This document shows positions 43,649 through 54,345 of a stretch of 64,000 nt of DNA, one piece after another. This DNA is from Antedon mediterranea (taxonomy: Eukaryota > Echinodermata > Crinoidea > Comatulida > Antedonidae). The notes under the pieces were generated by a model. That model was not told the origin of the DNA and searched no databases. It saw only the letters and a program-made list of their open reading frames with translations. The stretch is from the NCBI RefSeq assembly GCF_964355755.1, contig NC_092679.1:22754432-22818431 (forward strand), in the 5' to 3' direction. The position numbers and the translations under genes were made by a program. The first letter of the stretch is position 1, and each line of letters opens with the position of its first letter.

Positions 43649-44117
43649 GACTGATTCATGCACTTATTATTCTGATATTGTAGCCTTTGTTAAGCAAATT
43701 ATAGTGCTTGTTATTGGTGAATGTCAAACCGCTTACTAAGTCAAAAAGATGAAGTTAAAATAGTATATATGGTTGACTAAAGAAGATTAGGTTGTATAGA
43801 ATTTTAGATATTTATGACAATGATAAGAAAAGTACATACACGACTCTAGTGACAAAAAAGGACAACAAATTATTAATTTTAAGAAACTTTTGAGAACAGA
43901 AAGAGTTTATGGCTCACGCAATGACAAATTAAGAGGTCAAACTGGATATGCCATCACAGGTTTTCACTGCCGATATCAACGTAGGCTATAACTTAGATAG
44001 GCCTTCTAAATAACGGAATTCAAAGCTAAAATACGTAACGTATGCAAACCGGGTTATCTCACGTACGACAAGAAAATTCACTTCAAACTTAGACTTGCTG
44101 TATTTATTGTCTTTTTT
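43649..44117 (-). promoter_or_regulatory. Upstream block of cystatin A, shared with cystatin C
   Basis: About 470 bp nearly identical to 50302-50768, e.g. ATTATTCTGATATTGTA, GGTTGACTAAAGAAGATTA, ATGGCTCACGCAATGACAAA, GGGTTATCTCACGTACGACA. By eye about nine in ten positions match, with short indels. It begins about 50 bp upstream of the start codon and so covers the probable promoter. Confidence 0.75.
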
Positions 44118-44135
44118 ATGTTATATTATTATTGT

Positions 44136-44220
44136 GAAGAGCTAATACAAGTCAACTGACAAAAGAGTAGAGTAAGACAAAGATAGCAGATCAACGAGGA
44201 TTATCTATCTTTCAACAATG
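44136..44220 (-). promoter_or_regulatory. Upstream block of cystatin A, shared with cystatin F
   Basis: Matches 32021-32115 (GAAGAGCTAAT-CAAGTCAACTG... CTTTCAACAATG). Lies just upstream of the block shared with cystatin C. Confidence 0.5.
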
Positions 44221-44539
44221 GTTGGAGGTACACACCTAATTGGTGGCAGTGGCTTAGGCTGCTTTTATGCTTTCCTGGCAGCTAGTGACTATGATTTTAT
44301 GTTTTCATCTTGCGTCGTGTTTGTTTAATTTGTTGATTTGTATTATATTTTGTAAAATGTATCTTTTGCCTGAATAAATAATAATAAAATAATGCGAAAT
44401 AATAAATAAAACAATTTAAACCATTACAATATCAAACAACATTATATTTAATCAATATTTTATACATTCATATCCAACTCAACTTGATAATTCATTTTTG
44501 TGACTGATTTCCACATTAAACATTGTTGTAATTGTTATC

Positions 44540-44800
44540 GACAAAGATGACAACGGCAGTGACGACAACGACATTGACGACAACGACGGTGACGACAACG
44601 ACGGTGACGACAACGACGGTGACGACAACGACGGTGACGACAATGGCAGCGACGACGACGACAGTGACGACAACGACAGTGACGACAACGACGGTGACGA
44701 CAACGACGGTGACGACAACGACGGTGACGACAACGACGGTGACGACAATGGCAGCGACGACGACGACAGTGACGACAACGACAGTGACGACAACAATAAC
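44540..44800. repeat. 15-bp ACGACAACGACGGTG array with 105-bp higher-order unit
   Basis: GTGACGACAACGACG units run for 260 bp. A variant stretch, GACGACAATGGCAGCGACGA followed by CGACGACAGTGACGACAACGACAG, occurs twice, about 105 bp apart (about 44636 and 44741). Thr/Val-rich and Ser/Leu-rich open frames on both strands are repeat translations. Confidence 0.93.
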
Positions 44801-44853
44801 ATAATCATTATAGATACTATCATTCCATATTTTACATGTAAATAGAGTTATTT

Positions 44854-46083
44854 TCAGTAGGATTGCAGCGGTCCGAACTTTTTAACGATCCTCCTAAAAG
44901 CCTCATCTGCCAACCATTCTCTCCCCCACAACTCCACATTGCACGTTTTTATCTGCAATACAAAATAAGTTAATAAATTGTATGTAAAACATAATTAAAC
45001 AGCTGGTAATAATATATCATGCAAGAACAAATGTTGCATTTAATTATGAGAGAAAAGGATGTGGAAGATTGTCTATGAAGACAAACGGCCATATTAACAA
45101 GTGTCTTGGCAATTAATAATAGTGTTGATATATATGATCAATGCGTTGCAGCATCGTGAAAGGGTCGTAATATTGACATTTTTCTGTATGTAACATCTTT
45201 GAAAACTCTAGAATTACATAAAAACCTGATTTCTACACTATCAAACTTTATGTGACAAACATGTGATGTGCTCATATGTTTAAACGATGATGTCATATCA
45301 CCAGCATATTTTGGCATATCACATACTTTAGTTTGATAGTCCAGATATGACGTATGCATTTCAATCGACGACCAAGTGCTCATATACTTACATCGTCACC
45401 ATCGGAACACATTTTGCTGCTGGTATAACAAGCTTGGAAGACAAAACTGTAAAGAGATCCAGATGTAACCTGGAAAAATAATTGTTAAAATAATGATGAT
45501 TTCCATATTGTATATCTATGTTTTACCACATAAACAAATTCGTCTGACAGAAAAACGAACTTCCGAGTGCTTTAACATAAATATATTCTTTTTAATAACA
45601 AAAACTTCCAACAAAAATCCGTACACTTACTGACACTTTTTGATAGAGTTGTTGTAGATTTTGTATAAAGGTTTATATAAATTGTATATAGAGAATTTTT
45701 ATAAATGCTTATAGATATTTTGTAGAATTTCTAAAGAGATTTTATAGATTTTAAAAATATATTTTCTTTTCTATTTATATACAGTTCTAAATGGTTTTCT
45801 ATATACAATATATATAGATAAAATTGATAGACTCATTGTATAGACTTCTATAGAAACTGTATACAAGTGGACGTGGTCTAACGTGCCTCGTTACTAACTT
45901 ACCTGTTCAGTGACCGAGGTAATCTTGGAAAGCATGTACTTCTCTGGCGATTCGTTTTGATTGATTGTTTCAATTGCAAATCTCATCTTGTTTACAATGT
46001 CACCGTTGATTTCATTCTTTGCTGTGACAGAAGCCACCAAAAAACGAATCTACCAAAAACAGTAACAGCAACAACTTGGCCAT
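44854..46083 (-). pseudogene. Cystatin-like copy B, frameshifted
   Basis: Exons at 46083-45903, 45469-45392 and 44952-44854, with intact splice signals. Exon 1 is 181 nt, one base too long: a T6 run (in GATTCGTTTTTTGG) where the frame needs T5; the shift meets a stop within six codons. Beyond the shift the other frame reads MRFAIETINQNE and KITSVTEQ, clearly cystatin. Exon 2 gives QVTSG and SLYSFVFQACYTSSKMCSDG; exon 3 IKTCNVELWGREWLADEAF then RRIVKKFGPLQSY, stop. The expected terminal Cys (CNPTEN) is present only in another frame, so a second indel probably lies in exon 3. A one-base assembly error in the homopolymer could explain the first lesion but not the second. Confidence 0.82.
45230..45352. 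mobile_element. MITE, second complete copy of the TCTACACTATCAAACT family
   Basis: Left end TCTACACTATCAAACTTTATGTGACAAA; right end TTTAGTTTGATAGTCCAGA is its imperfect inverse. Shared inner words GATGATGTCATATCA and GGCATATCACA link it to the 30.4-kb copy. It lies in intron 2 of cystatin B. Confidence 0.75.
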
Positions 46084-46690
46084 TTTCTCTCTCAATTGAA
46101 CGGAATGTCTACAGTCCGCTGGACATCACACGACACCAGGTTTTATATACACGAGTAACAATATAATCCATTTATTTATTTTTGTTTCCTAAATAATTTT
46201 ATTATATTGCGGTGTCATCACAAATATTATTATAGATAATTAACAATATATATATATATAAATTCTATTTTTTTTTGTTAATTAAGTAAATTTGTACTAT
46301 TAGTATTGATTGTAAAAACAGTTTACCATGGTCACTCACTTTATATAAATTTTAATAAACTATTGTTAATAACTAAATTAACCGTATCTGGAATCAAGGA
46401 CAATAAACAATTAACAATAAATATTCAAATTACCTTCTCTTTTAATTAAATTTGTATTGTACGATAAACACACCTCGGTTTCATTATCATTAATTTATTG
46501 GCTGATTCAGTTTTACGTGCCGAAAATTATTTTGATCCACGATCGATGTTTTTACGTTTCCTTTGAATAATACGGGTCAAACATTGGATATATCTGTCTT
46601 TTTTTGCATAACTTATATCATCCATTGGCCTTGGTCGTCAAGCGGGTCGTGTTTAAATATGAACATCCTTGATTATGTATAACATAATAA
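46084..46690. other. Upstream flank of cystatin B
   Basis: AT-rich. A possible TATA-like GGTTTTATATACAC on the plus strand at about 46140 lies near the gene start. No gene recognised, and no similarity to the A/C upstream block was seen. Confidence 0.35.
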
Positions 46691-47360
46691 TAATAACAGG
46701 ATTTTTATAGCGCACATACCACTCAAGAGTGCTCAAGGCGCATTCAAAAAAATGAAAACAAATCATACAAATGCCTGACAAAAAAATGCAATTTCTTTGG
46801 AGGGTCCCCATCCGTTCTCGTTCTGTCGCGGTCCCGGACCCCTACCTAGGTGACCAAACAAAGGAACAGGATACAAATTTGCCTTGCCACAGACGACCGG
46901 GTGCTCAGAGACAACAACCAAGACAGAGGCACCCCAAAGATAATGCTGGAAAAAGTATACTATACAATTCTAGAACTTTAAGAAACCTCATGATTTCCAT
47001 ATGCCTTAATGAATAAATGTTTTTTTAAATAATTTTTAAAAGTATCTGAAAGTAAGAGTATTTGTACACTCTCAGTAGGGTTTTATTTTTATCAGGAAAT
47101 ACTTTGTCAATCCTCCCCGACGGTGGAGGGGTGGCAGCTCTCCACGAGCCCTGCCCCCTCCCGTTGGCGCCACCAGTGTGAGAGTTCCGGTCAATTGGAC
47201 AAATCTTTTTAGCACGCCGCGCCTTTGACCAATATTTTGTTTCGTTCAGATTACCTTATAATTACACTTTGAAGAATTATAGGTGATCTTTTTGATAAAT
47301 GATACCTTTTCCAAAATTTAATGAAAACAAGTATTGTGTAATATTTCGCGCCCGAAGGCA
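46690..47360. repeat. Probable dispersed repeat remnants
   Basis: 46690-46745 (ACAGGATTTTTATAGCGCACAT and GAGTGCTCAAGGCGCATT) looks like the tail of a common invertebrate SINE/LINE type. 47100-47220 is a GC-rich island (CCCGACGGTGGAGGGGTGG). Neither shows coding capacity. Identity is uncertain. Confidence 0.35.
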
Positions 47361-48750
47361 ATTATTAGCATCAGTAGGCTTAATATCACAGAGACCTGGC
47401 TAGAAGCCATTGACACTGGAAATTATATTGGGTTAGTAATGATAGACTTGAAAAAGGCTTTTGATACAGTAAATCACAGTATTCTTATCAACTAAGATCT
47501 TTCAATTTTCATTCAAATGTTATTCAGTGGTTTGAAAACTACCTGCATAATCGTGTACATATAACCAATGTAAATGGTGATTTTTCTGATGAAAGTCACA
47601 TACAGTGTATGTGGAATTCCTCAGGGGTCCATCCTAGGACCATTAATGTTTCTCCTTTATGTTAATGACTTGCCTAATGCTGTAAATAAATGCTCTCTTT
47701 CTATGTATGCTGATGACACTGCCATATACTACACTTCCAATAATATTAATAACCTTACTGAAACAATAAATTCTGACTTATTGTGTCTTAAAAGATGGCT
47801 CATATGCAACAAACTTAGCCTAAATGTTAAAAAAACTGAATTTATGTTAATTGGAACAAGACAGAGGTTAAGTAAACTATCTGACTTACAAGTCAACATT
47901 AACATAGATGGAGAACCAATCTCTCGTGTAAATAAATGTAAACACCTTGGTGTGATATTAGATAATAATCACAAATCGATAATGTAAAATCTAAGGCTTT
48001 GCAGAGCTTGTACTACTTAAAAAAGACTAATAATATATTTCCAATAGAAATTCAATGCAAACTATACAAATCACTTATGGCTCCTCATCTTGAGTATTGC
48101 CATGTTGTTTGGGGACGTTCAAATATAACTCAAAGTAAAACACTACAAGTTCTTCAAAATCGCGCAGCAAAAGTTATTACAAACAAATCTCAAACCGACT
48201 CTAGTACTCAAGCTCTACAAAGTCTAAATTGGATGAACTTAGATGAAAGATTATATATAAATGAAGCTATTGTTATGTTTAAGATTATGAACAACCTTGT
48301 ACCTCCATATTTATTAAGTAAGTTCAATATCAAAAACAATTACTATAATATTAGAACTAAGCCAAATTTAATAGTACCAAAACCAAAAACAAACTACAAA
48401 AAACGTAGCTTATCATAGAGGTGCCAAGGTTAAGAATGAGCTACATGAAGATATTAAAAATGTGAACCCTGTCTCTCTTTTTAAGAAACTGTTAACTGCT
48501 AATTTCATGTAGCTTTATTTAAATGTAGTGTATTATTTAATTTTATAGTTAGTAAGTGTATCCTTGTTTTTTTATCTGCTTTTGTTATTTTGCTTCTGTA
48601 ATTGTTTTATTATTTGATTTGATATCTACTTTTTACATTTATTATTGTTAGTGTTTTCCTTTGAGCACGGTCTTACTGAAAAACAACTTTTAGTTGAGTT
48701 AAGTATCCGTGATTAAATAAAGCTTATTATTATTATTATTATTACTTATT
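47361..48750 (+). mobile_element. Non-LTR retrotransposon (LINE), internally deleted and decayed
   Basis: Starts with an endonuclease-like motif NITETWLEAIDTGNYIG (about 47380-47430), fused within a few codons to reverse-transcriptase motif IDLKKAFDTVNHSILI (about 47443), so the linker and RT fingers are missing. RT continues with frame breaks: GIPQGSILGPLMFLLYVNDL and catalytic YADDTAIYY (47574-47987), then the thumb/connection region (47999-48418) and VSLFKKLLTANFM. The 3' end has AATAAAG and a (TTA)n tail at about 48722-48747. It belongs to the APE-type group that includes CR1/Jockey; finer placement needs a tree. Confidence 0.85.
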
Positions 48751-49033
48751 ACCAGTAGGAATTTAGCAGGATTGCAGTCGAAAGCTTGGATTGGACTATC
48801 CTGAATTGGTAGCGGGACCGAGTTCGGTATGCTAATGTAACAAGCTAAAGATGTTACAAATTAAAGTACGATTAAATTTAGCTGATTTAGAAGATTATTC
48901 ACCGTCATAGAATTATGAGTTGTCGAAAAATGAGTAAAATAATGAAATTATTATGTAAATGACGAAATAATAAATGTTGGACACACCCACTAAGGAAAAA
49001 CACGAACGTAGTAATTAAGGTATCATAATTTTA
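48751..49033. other. Spacer between LINE and cystatin C
   Basis: AT-rich; nothing recognised. Presumed 3' flank/3' UTR of cystatin C on the minus strand. Confidence 0.35.
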
Positions 49034-50249
49034 CTAAAGAGGGCTGCAGTTGTATTCTTTGAGCACATTATCATTCGGAGGTGAAAGCCACATTCTCTTC
49101 CAAACAGTCACATTGCAAGTTTCCATCTGTAATACAAAATAAATTTTGTAAAATTATTAAAAAAAAGAAAACACAAAAGGTCATGTGAATGTAACTAGTA
49201 GTAAATAACTAGTTAATTAACTAGTAAATAGTTAATTTATGGAACTAATGGAATCAATTCAGTATATACAATTTAGGATTAATTAATAATCTGACCTGTA
49301 TGCCGGATGCAAGTTGCCCTCTATAGGTTAGTGGAAATTTCATGAATATTGATCTTCCATACAGAAGCATAGTGGCCAAATCTAGCTATCTTACTATTAT
49401 GATAGGCTTAATTTTAGGAAATCTAGCATACAAAAATAATTCTGAGGAATATTTCCCATTATTATGTTTTTTTTTTCCTTTCCCTTTTTTTGTTCTGGCC
49501 ACAATGTACGGAAGTGGTGAACATTACAACAACGATTTCGACTTACAGGAACATTCCAATCACAGAGATTTTTAGTAATACACGCTTGAAACTCGATACA
49601 GTAAAGCATTCCTGTTACTACCTGGAAAACAATAATTTATTGGTTTTTGATAGCTGCGTGTTTTTTTAAAGTGTACGAACAAATACAAGTGTTGTCTATT
49701 ATTACGCTTATCAAATCGCTTGTAATGTTACTAATTAGTTTATTATGAATTCGGTTGTGAAGTTACACTCAACATAACCGAATATACTTAGGCATATAGC
49801 AGGGAGTTGAAATTACAACTTTCTGCTTATAGTTATCGACCGAATTATTCTATGTGAATAGTTTATGAAACAATCAAAGAATTAAGAATCAATGCAAACA
49901 GAATTTTAGATGTCTACAAAATAATAAGCAATTCGTTCAAACGATTATCATTGTGTTGTATGTTTCTTAGACTGAATGGCAGTTAATCGATCTGCATTGC
50001 GCCTACACTTACGTCGTTGTTATGTTGTACCTTTACCTGTTTAGTGGCTGCGAATATTTCAACAACTTTATATTTCGCTGTGTCCAAAGACGATGCTTCC
50101 TTTAAATTGATTTCTTCAATTGCAAAGGCCATGGCTTCTTTAACGTCATTGTTATCGGCCGGCTGTACTTCTCCAATGCCCATTACTTCACTAACAGTAA
50201 TAAACCCAAACGGAGTCACCAATAACAGAAGGAGCACCAAACGTGCCAT
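49034..50249 (-). CDS. Cystatin-like gene C
   Basis: Exons 50249-50037, 49621-49547, 49126-49034; 126 residues. The ATG at 50249 is chosen over one two codons upstream (50255) because it aligns with the MA(K/S) start of other copies. Exon 1: signal peptide MARLVLLLLLVTPFGFITVS, Gly-containing MGIGEVQ, helix AMAFAIEEINLKEAS, strand YKVVEIFAATKQ. Exon 2 starts VVTG, giving QVVTG, then MLYCIEFQACITKNLCDWN. Exon 3: METCNVTVWKRMWL (second loop VW), then EYNCSPL and TAG. All signatures of a secreted type-2 cystatin are intact. The upstream block is nearly identical to that of copy A, although the first-exon proteins differ widely. Confidence 0.9.
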
Positions 50250-50301
50250 ATTCATCTAGCAATACTAATGAGCTAAAATGCCAACACTGGCATACTAAAC
50301 A

Positions 50302-50768
50302 GACTGATTAATACAATAATTATTCTGATATTGTACCCTTTTGTTAACCAAATTATAGTTCTTGTTATTTGTGAATGTCAAACAGCTTACTAAGCCAAAA
50401 TGATGAAATTAAAATAGTAGACATGGTTGACTAAAGAAGATTAAGTTGTATAGAATTTTAAATATTTATGACAATGATTAGAAAAAGTACATAAAGACGA
50501 CCATGGATCTAGTGACAAAAAAGGACAAAAAGTGATTAATTTTAACAAACTTTTGAGAACAGAAAGAGTTTATGGCTCACGCAATGACAAATTAAGAGTC
50601 AAACTAAATATGCCATCACAGGTTTTCACTGCCGATATCAACGTATAACTTAGATATTCTAAATAACGGAATTCAAGCTAAAATACGTAATGTATGCAAA
50701 CCGGGTTATCTCACGTACGACAAGAAAATTCACTTCAAACTTAGACTTGCTGTATTTATTGTCTTTTT
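50302..50768 (-). promoter_or_regulatory. Upstream block of cystatin C, shared with cystatin A
   Basis: Duplicate of 43649-44117; begins about 50 bp upstream of the start codon. Similarity ends sharply at GTCTTTTT. Probably carries the promoter of both genes. Confidence 0.75.
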
Positions 50769-52137
50769 AGTTAGTTAGTCCAACAGTCGACGTTTCAATT
50801 TTTGTCTGTAAATACAGCGCAAGTAGTATACGTATGAAACGCCATATGTGTAAAAAATATTTATCTTTTTACTAATATTAAGTCAAAACTCCCTCCATGG
50901 ACTAACAAAACACATAATGAACAATAGGAACAAGTGTACACCGTATTTCCTTATAAGTATTCACACTTATAATACGAATAATTACACAGCGCCATCACAG
51001 AAATTGTATTTATTATAATAGACAAATGTTGTTTAAGTCAACGTCTGACTCCATTAAGCATTGCCGATATATTTTAAACCTAAGCTTGTGTGTTCCTTGT
51101 TTTGTATGCGTAGGTAAAGAACAAAATCAACGACTCATACATAAATGTAATGTAGCATTTTCTTTTCAATCTGATCACAGATCACAGGCTGAAAAATTAC
51201 GTTTTTTTATTTTTACAGAAAGTGATAGCTGAAACAATATTTATTTACATTACCTTGGTGTGTATCTATTTTGAGACAAAATAGATACATTTTAACATTT
51301 TGTGTAGTAAGTTGGTTAAAAAGATGGTATAAATTATGTATGGTTTTTATTAAAAAACCTATCATGTTCTATGCTTAAATTTAAAGTGTTCAATTGGGTT
51401 GATGTTAATGAAAATTGTGCATAGTAATGGAACAATAGTTAATTAAGGAAGCTTCGAAGTTTCATTGAAATAAAACAATTAGAATACCCTTTTGCTAAGG
51501 CGTAAACTGTGTTACTTAACTTTAAAATCATTTCTTTAAACACTAATTGTAACAACCAAAACTTTAGACTGAGATATCTCTGGAAGTAGATATGGTATCA
51601 ACATTTTTTTCAGCATTTTAAATCTTGGATTATGTAGTTTCAGTATTTGTGGAAATCTCAATTTTTGAAATTTCGACTTATGTCTGGTTTCCCTTGCATG
51701 TGCCACAAATGCGTCTTTTTACTACTTTACTGTAGAGCAGAGCGAAAAGTGCTATATAGTTCTAGCCAACTACCCCATCGCGCGGCTGGGGGCCACAATC
51801 TAATATCTCGCCGCACAGATTTTGAAAGTTTGAAATTATACTCTCCTGCGTCGTACGTATATAGGGCGCAAACATTTGTTTTTCAATTTTAATTCGTAAT
51901 GTAAAAATATTATGACCTTACAACAGTTGGCTTATTTACGGTGCTTATATACATTAGTGGGGTATTTGACAATAACATTTTAGGTACCTAACTGGTCATA
52001 GGTTTAGGATACCATATTTGTGCAATAGAAACATATAATATTGTCTACTAGATAGACAAGATGAAAAAACAATTTCTTTATAATTACTGTTCACTCTGCC
52101 CATAATAGTACCCGTATTAACATCAAACAAACAAAGT
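50769..52137. other. Intergenic between cystatins C and D
   Basis: No gene recognised. Short frames (51026-51232, 51647-51892) lack any family feature. The 51730-51850 stretch is locally GC-rich (CCCATCGCGCGGCTGGGGGCC) and may be a transposon fragment. Confidence 0.35.
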
Positions 52138-53164
52138 CTAAGCTTTCTGGAAACTAAGCAAATAATCCAACAGCCTTCGAGCCATGCTTGGAGCGGGGCA
52201 TTCACAGTCAATCAGTTGGCCTGTATGTCTGTCCCACACAGTCACATAGCAATCCGCTGTCTGTAATTGAAAATAATATATCAAAAGCGTACAGTAACAG
52301 GTATATGGGAATATGTTGGCATAAGAGTTCGACGTGAAACTTTTAGATCGCCCTGATAATTAAAAAATTAGAAAAGATTTGATGGTCGGACGTAATTTAA
52401 CAAGTAAACCCCATAAGCGTAACGAAAGCAAGTTGACCAATGACAAGCGACAGTTCGAATAATCCAACATTTGTGATTGGTCAAATCACTTAAGCTTGGT
52501 TCTCATTAGGACGTAACGCAAGGACGTGACGCAACGCAAGCGAGTTGACCATTGACAAGCGACAGTTCATTGGTCTCAACTTGCTTGCGTAGCGTTTACT
52601 CCTTTCGTTGCTTTCTAGTAGCATCAACCCAACAACTCTCTCCCAAGGCTCAATCATTTCAATATCGACTGCACTTACTATATGGCTGTGTGTGAACGGC
52701 CGTTAAATAAACTTACCCTTGTGCACCCGTAATCTTGGTTCAAATCGAGATACAATTCGTAACGAGTTCCGTCTACAATCTATAAGCACAATACGGTCAT
52801 TACTAAATTATATGAAAAAACTGTCATGGAAAAAACTTCGCAACAAAAGCTCCTTTAATCCATCCATATATAGATATCATTATTCTATCCAAACAAACCA
52901 GTACTCATTAAAAAATACTGTAATTAATATTATTTAACAACAAGGGATTCAACATAATCGACCTACCTGTTTAGTGGCCTTAGTGATGGCAGGTATGCAG
53001 GTCTCTCCTGCGTTTTCTGAATCAATCAAGCATTGGATTGCAGGTCCGTAGATTAAATAAATAGAGGGATCTTCTTGGGGATTAGACACGACTTCTTTTC
53101 CAGTTATTGGATTACAACTAGCCTGGAAAATAAACGACAACAGCAAACACCAAATAGTAGCCAT
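52138..53164 (-). CDS. Divergent cystatin-like gene D
   Basis: Exons 53164-52967, 52779-52717, 52260-52138; 127 residues, phase-0 junctions as in the other copies. Exon 1: signal peptide MATIWCLLLSFIFQASC, then a Gly (ITGKEV), two extra cysteines (AIQCLIDSENAGETC), and strand AITKATKQ. Exon 2 starts IVDG, completing QIVDG (QxVxG retained), then TRYELYLDLNQDYGCTR, shorter than in A-C. Exon 3: TADCYVTVWDRHTGQLI with the VW loop, then CECPAPSMARRLLDYLLSFQKA, a longer tail than in paralogues. The inhibitory loops are kept while cysteine number and spacing differ, so the disulfides may have been rewired. A 29-bp tandem array begins directly upstream of the ATG. Confidence 0.82.
52330..52620. repeat. 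Repeat-rich segment in cystatin D intron 2
   Basis: AGTTGACCA(A/T)TGACAAGCGACAGTTC occurs twice (about 52432 and 52540), and an inverse-like GCGTAGCGTTTACTCCTTTCG lies at the right. Resembles a MITE, but ends could not be defined. Confidence 0.5.
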
Positions 53165-53169
53165 CTTTC

Positions 53170-53530
53170 TCTTCTGTCACTTAGTAGCGCTTGCTCTATG
53201 TCACTTGGTAGTGTCGCTTTGCTCTACTGTCACTTGGTAGTATCGCTTTGCTCTACTGTCACTCGGTAGTGTTGCTTTTCTCTACTGTCACTTGGTAGTA
53301 TCGCTTTTCTCTACTGTCACTTGGTAGTGTCGCTTTTCTCTACTGTCACTTGGTAGTATCGCTTTTCTCTACTGTCACTCGGTAGTGTCGCTTTTCTCTA
53401 CTGTCACTTGGTAGTGTCGCTTTTCTCTACTGTCACTTGGTAGTATCGCTTTTCTCTACTGTCACTCGATAGTGTCGCTTTTCTCTACTGTCACTTGGTA
53501 GTGTCGCTTTTCTCTACTGTCACTTGGTAA
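53170..53530. repeat. 29-bp minisatellite upstream of cystatin D
   Basis: About 12 units of CTCTACTGTCACTTGGTAGT plus GTCGCTTTT, varying at GTGTCGC/GTATCGC and CTTGG/CTCGG. The first unit overlaps the 5' UTR: on the minus strand the array runs into AAGTGACAGAAGAGAAAGATGG at the start codon. The unit seems derived from that leader. Confidence 0.93.
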
Positions 53531-54136
53531 TATAGTGAGCAAACACAAGGTGACTTTAGTCAGTGATTTGGTTATCAATGGTAGAAATTACCATAAAAAA
53601 AACGTTTTATAAACCTTACAATGTTCTATAGAATTCTATAGAGCTCTATGCTATTCTAAAGTATAGCACCATTTCTATATAAGCATATTATTTCAAATTT
53701 ATTTCAAATTTCAATTTCTATAGGATTTATTTTTGTCTGACTTGTTTCTTCTTTTCTATATAGAATCTATAAATTTATGAATTTAATTTGAATCTAATTA
53801 GTTAGGCCTATTATTTTTAAATAGATTTTCTTACCATTATGGGATGATCATGTAATGAATTGGATTGATAATTGTATTTTATTTTGCCATTAACAATAAT
53901 ACGTTTGCTTTTTAATCGTTTAAAACATTTTTGTGATAAGCAATTTTGAATTTAAAAGAATAGGATATTGCTATACCAGTTTATAGACTGCCAAATAAAA
54001 ATCTGAAAAATATAGACAAAACCGTAAAAACAACGCAACACTATTAACATGAAATAATTATTTATACTGTATACGGTATTTGAATTATATAGACTAATTT
54101 TTTACTCTATATCATCGATTATTATCATTAAATGCA
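53531..54136. other. AT-rich intergenic, nothing recognised
   Basis: Very high A+T. No exon, TIR or repeat could be supported. Confidence 0.35.
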
Positions 54137-54345
54137 GTCTTCTCGGATAAGGACTATAAACCGCAGGTCCAGTGTACACAACTAGCTCGTGTGCACTTTA
54201 AAGAACCTAGTACATCTTTCGAGACGAGTAGGGGGTTACCCCGGTGTATTAGTACATCACAGCCACTGATCACCAACTGGGCCCTCTGGGAGATCAGTCT
54301 TTGACTGAAGAGGTCACCCAGTATAAAAATGAACAAACAAACAGG
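54137..54345 (+). mobile_element. SINE, 5'-truncated body
   Basis: TCTTCTCGGATAAGG...GGTCACCCAGTATAAA matches the SINE body at 25637-25835 almost base for base, without the tRNA-like head. It ends in an AACAAACAAAC tail. 5' truncation is usual for elements copied by target-primed reverse transcription. Confidence 0.9.

Noticed and set aside
44479-44823. Ser/Leu-rich and Thr/Val-rich proteins on both strands
   Set aside because: Pure translation of the 15-bp repeat.
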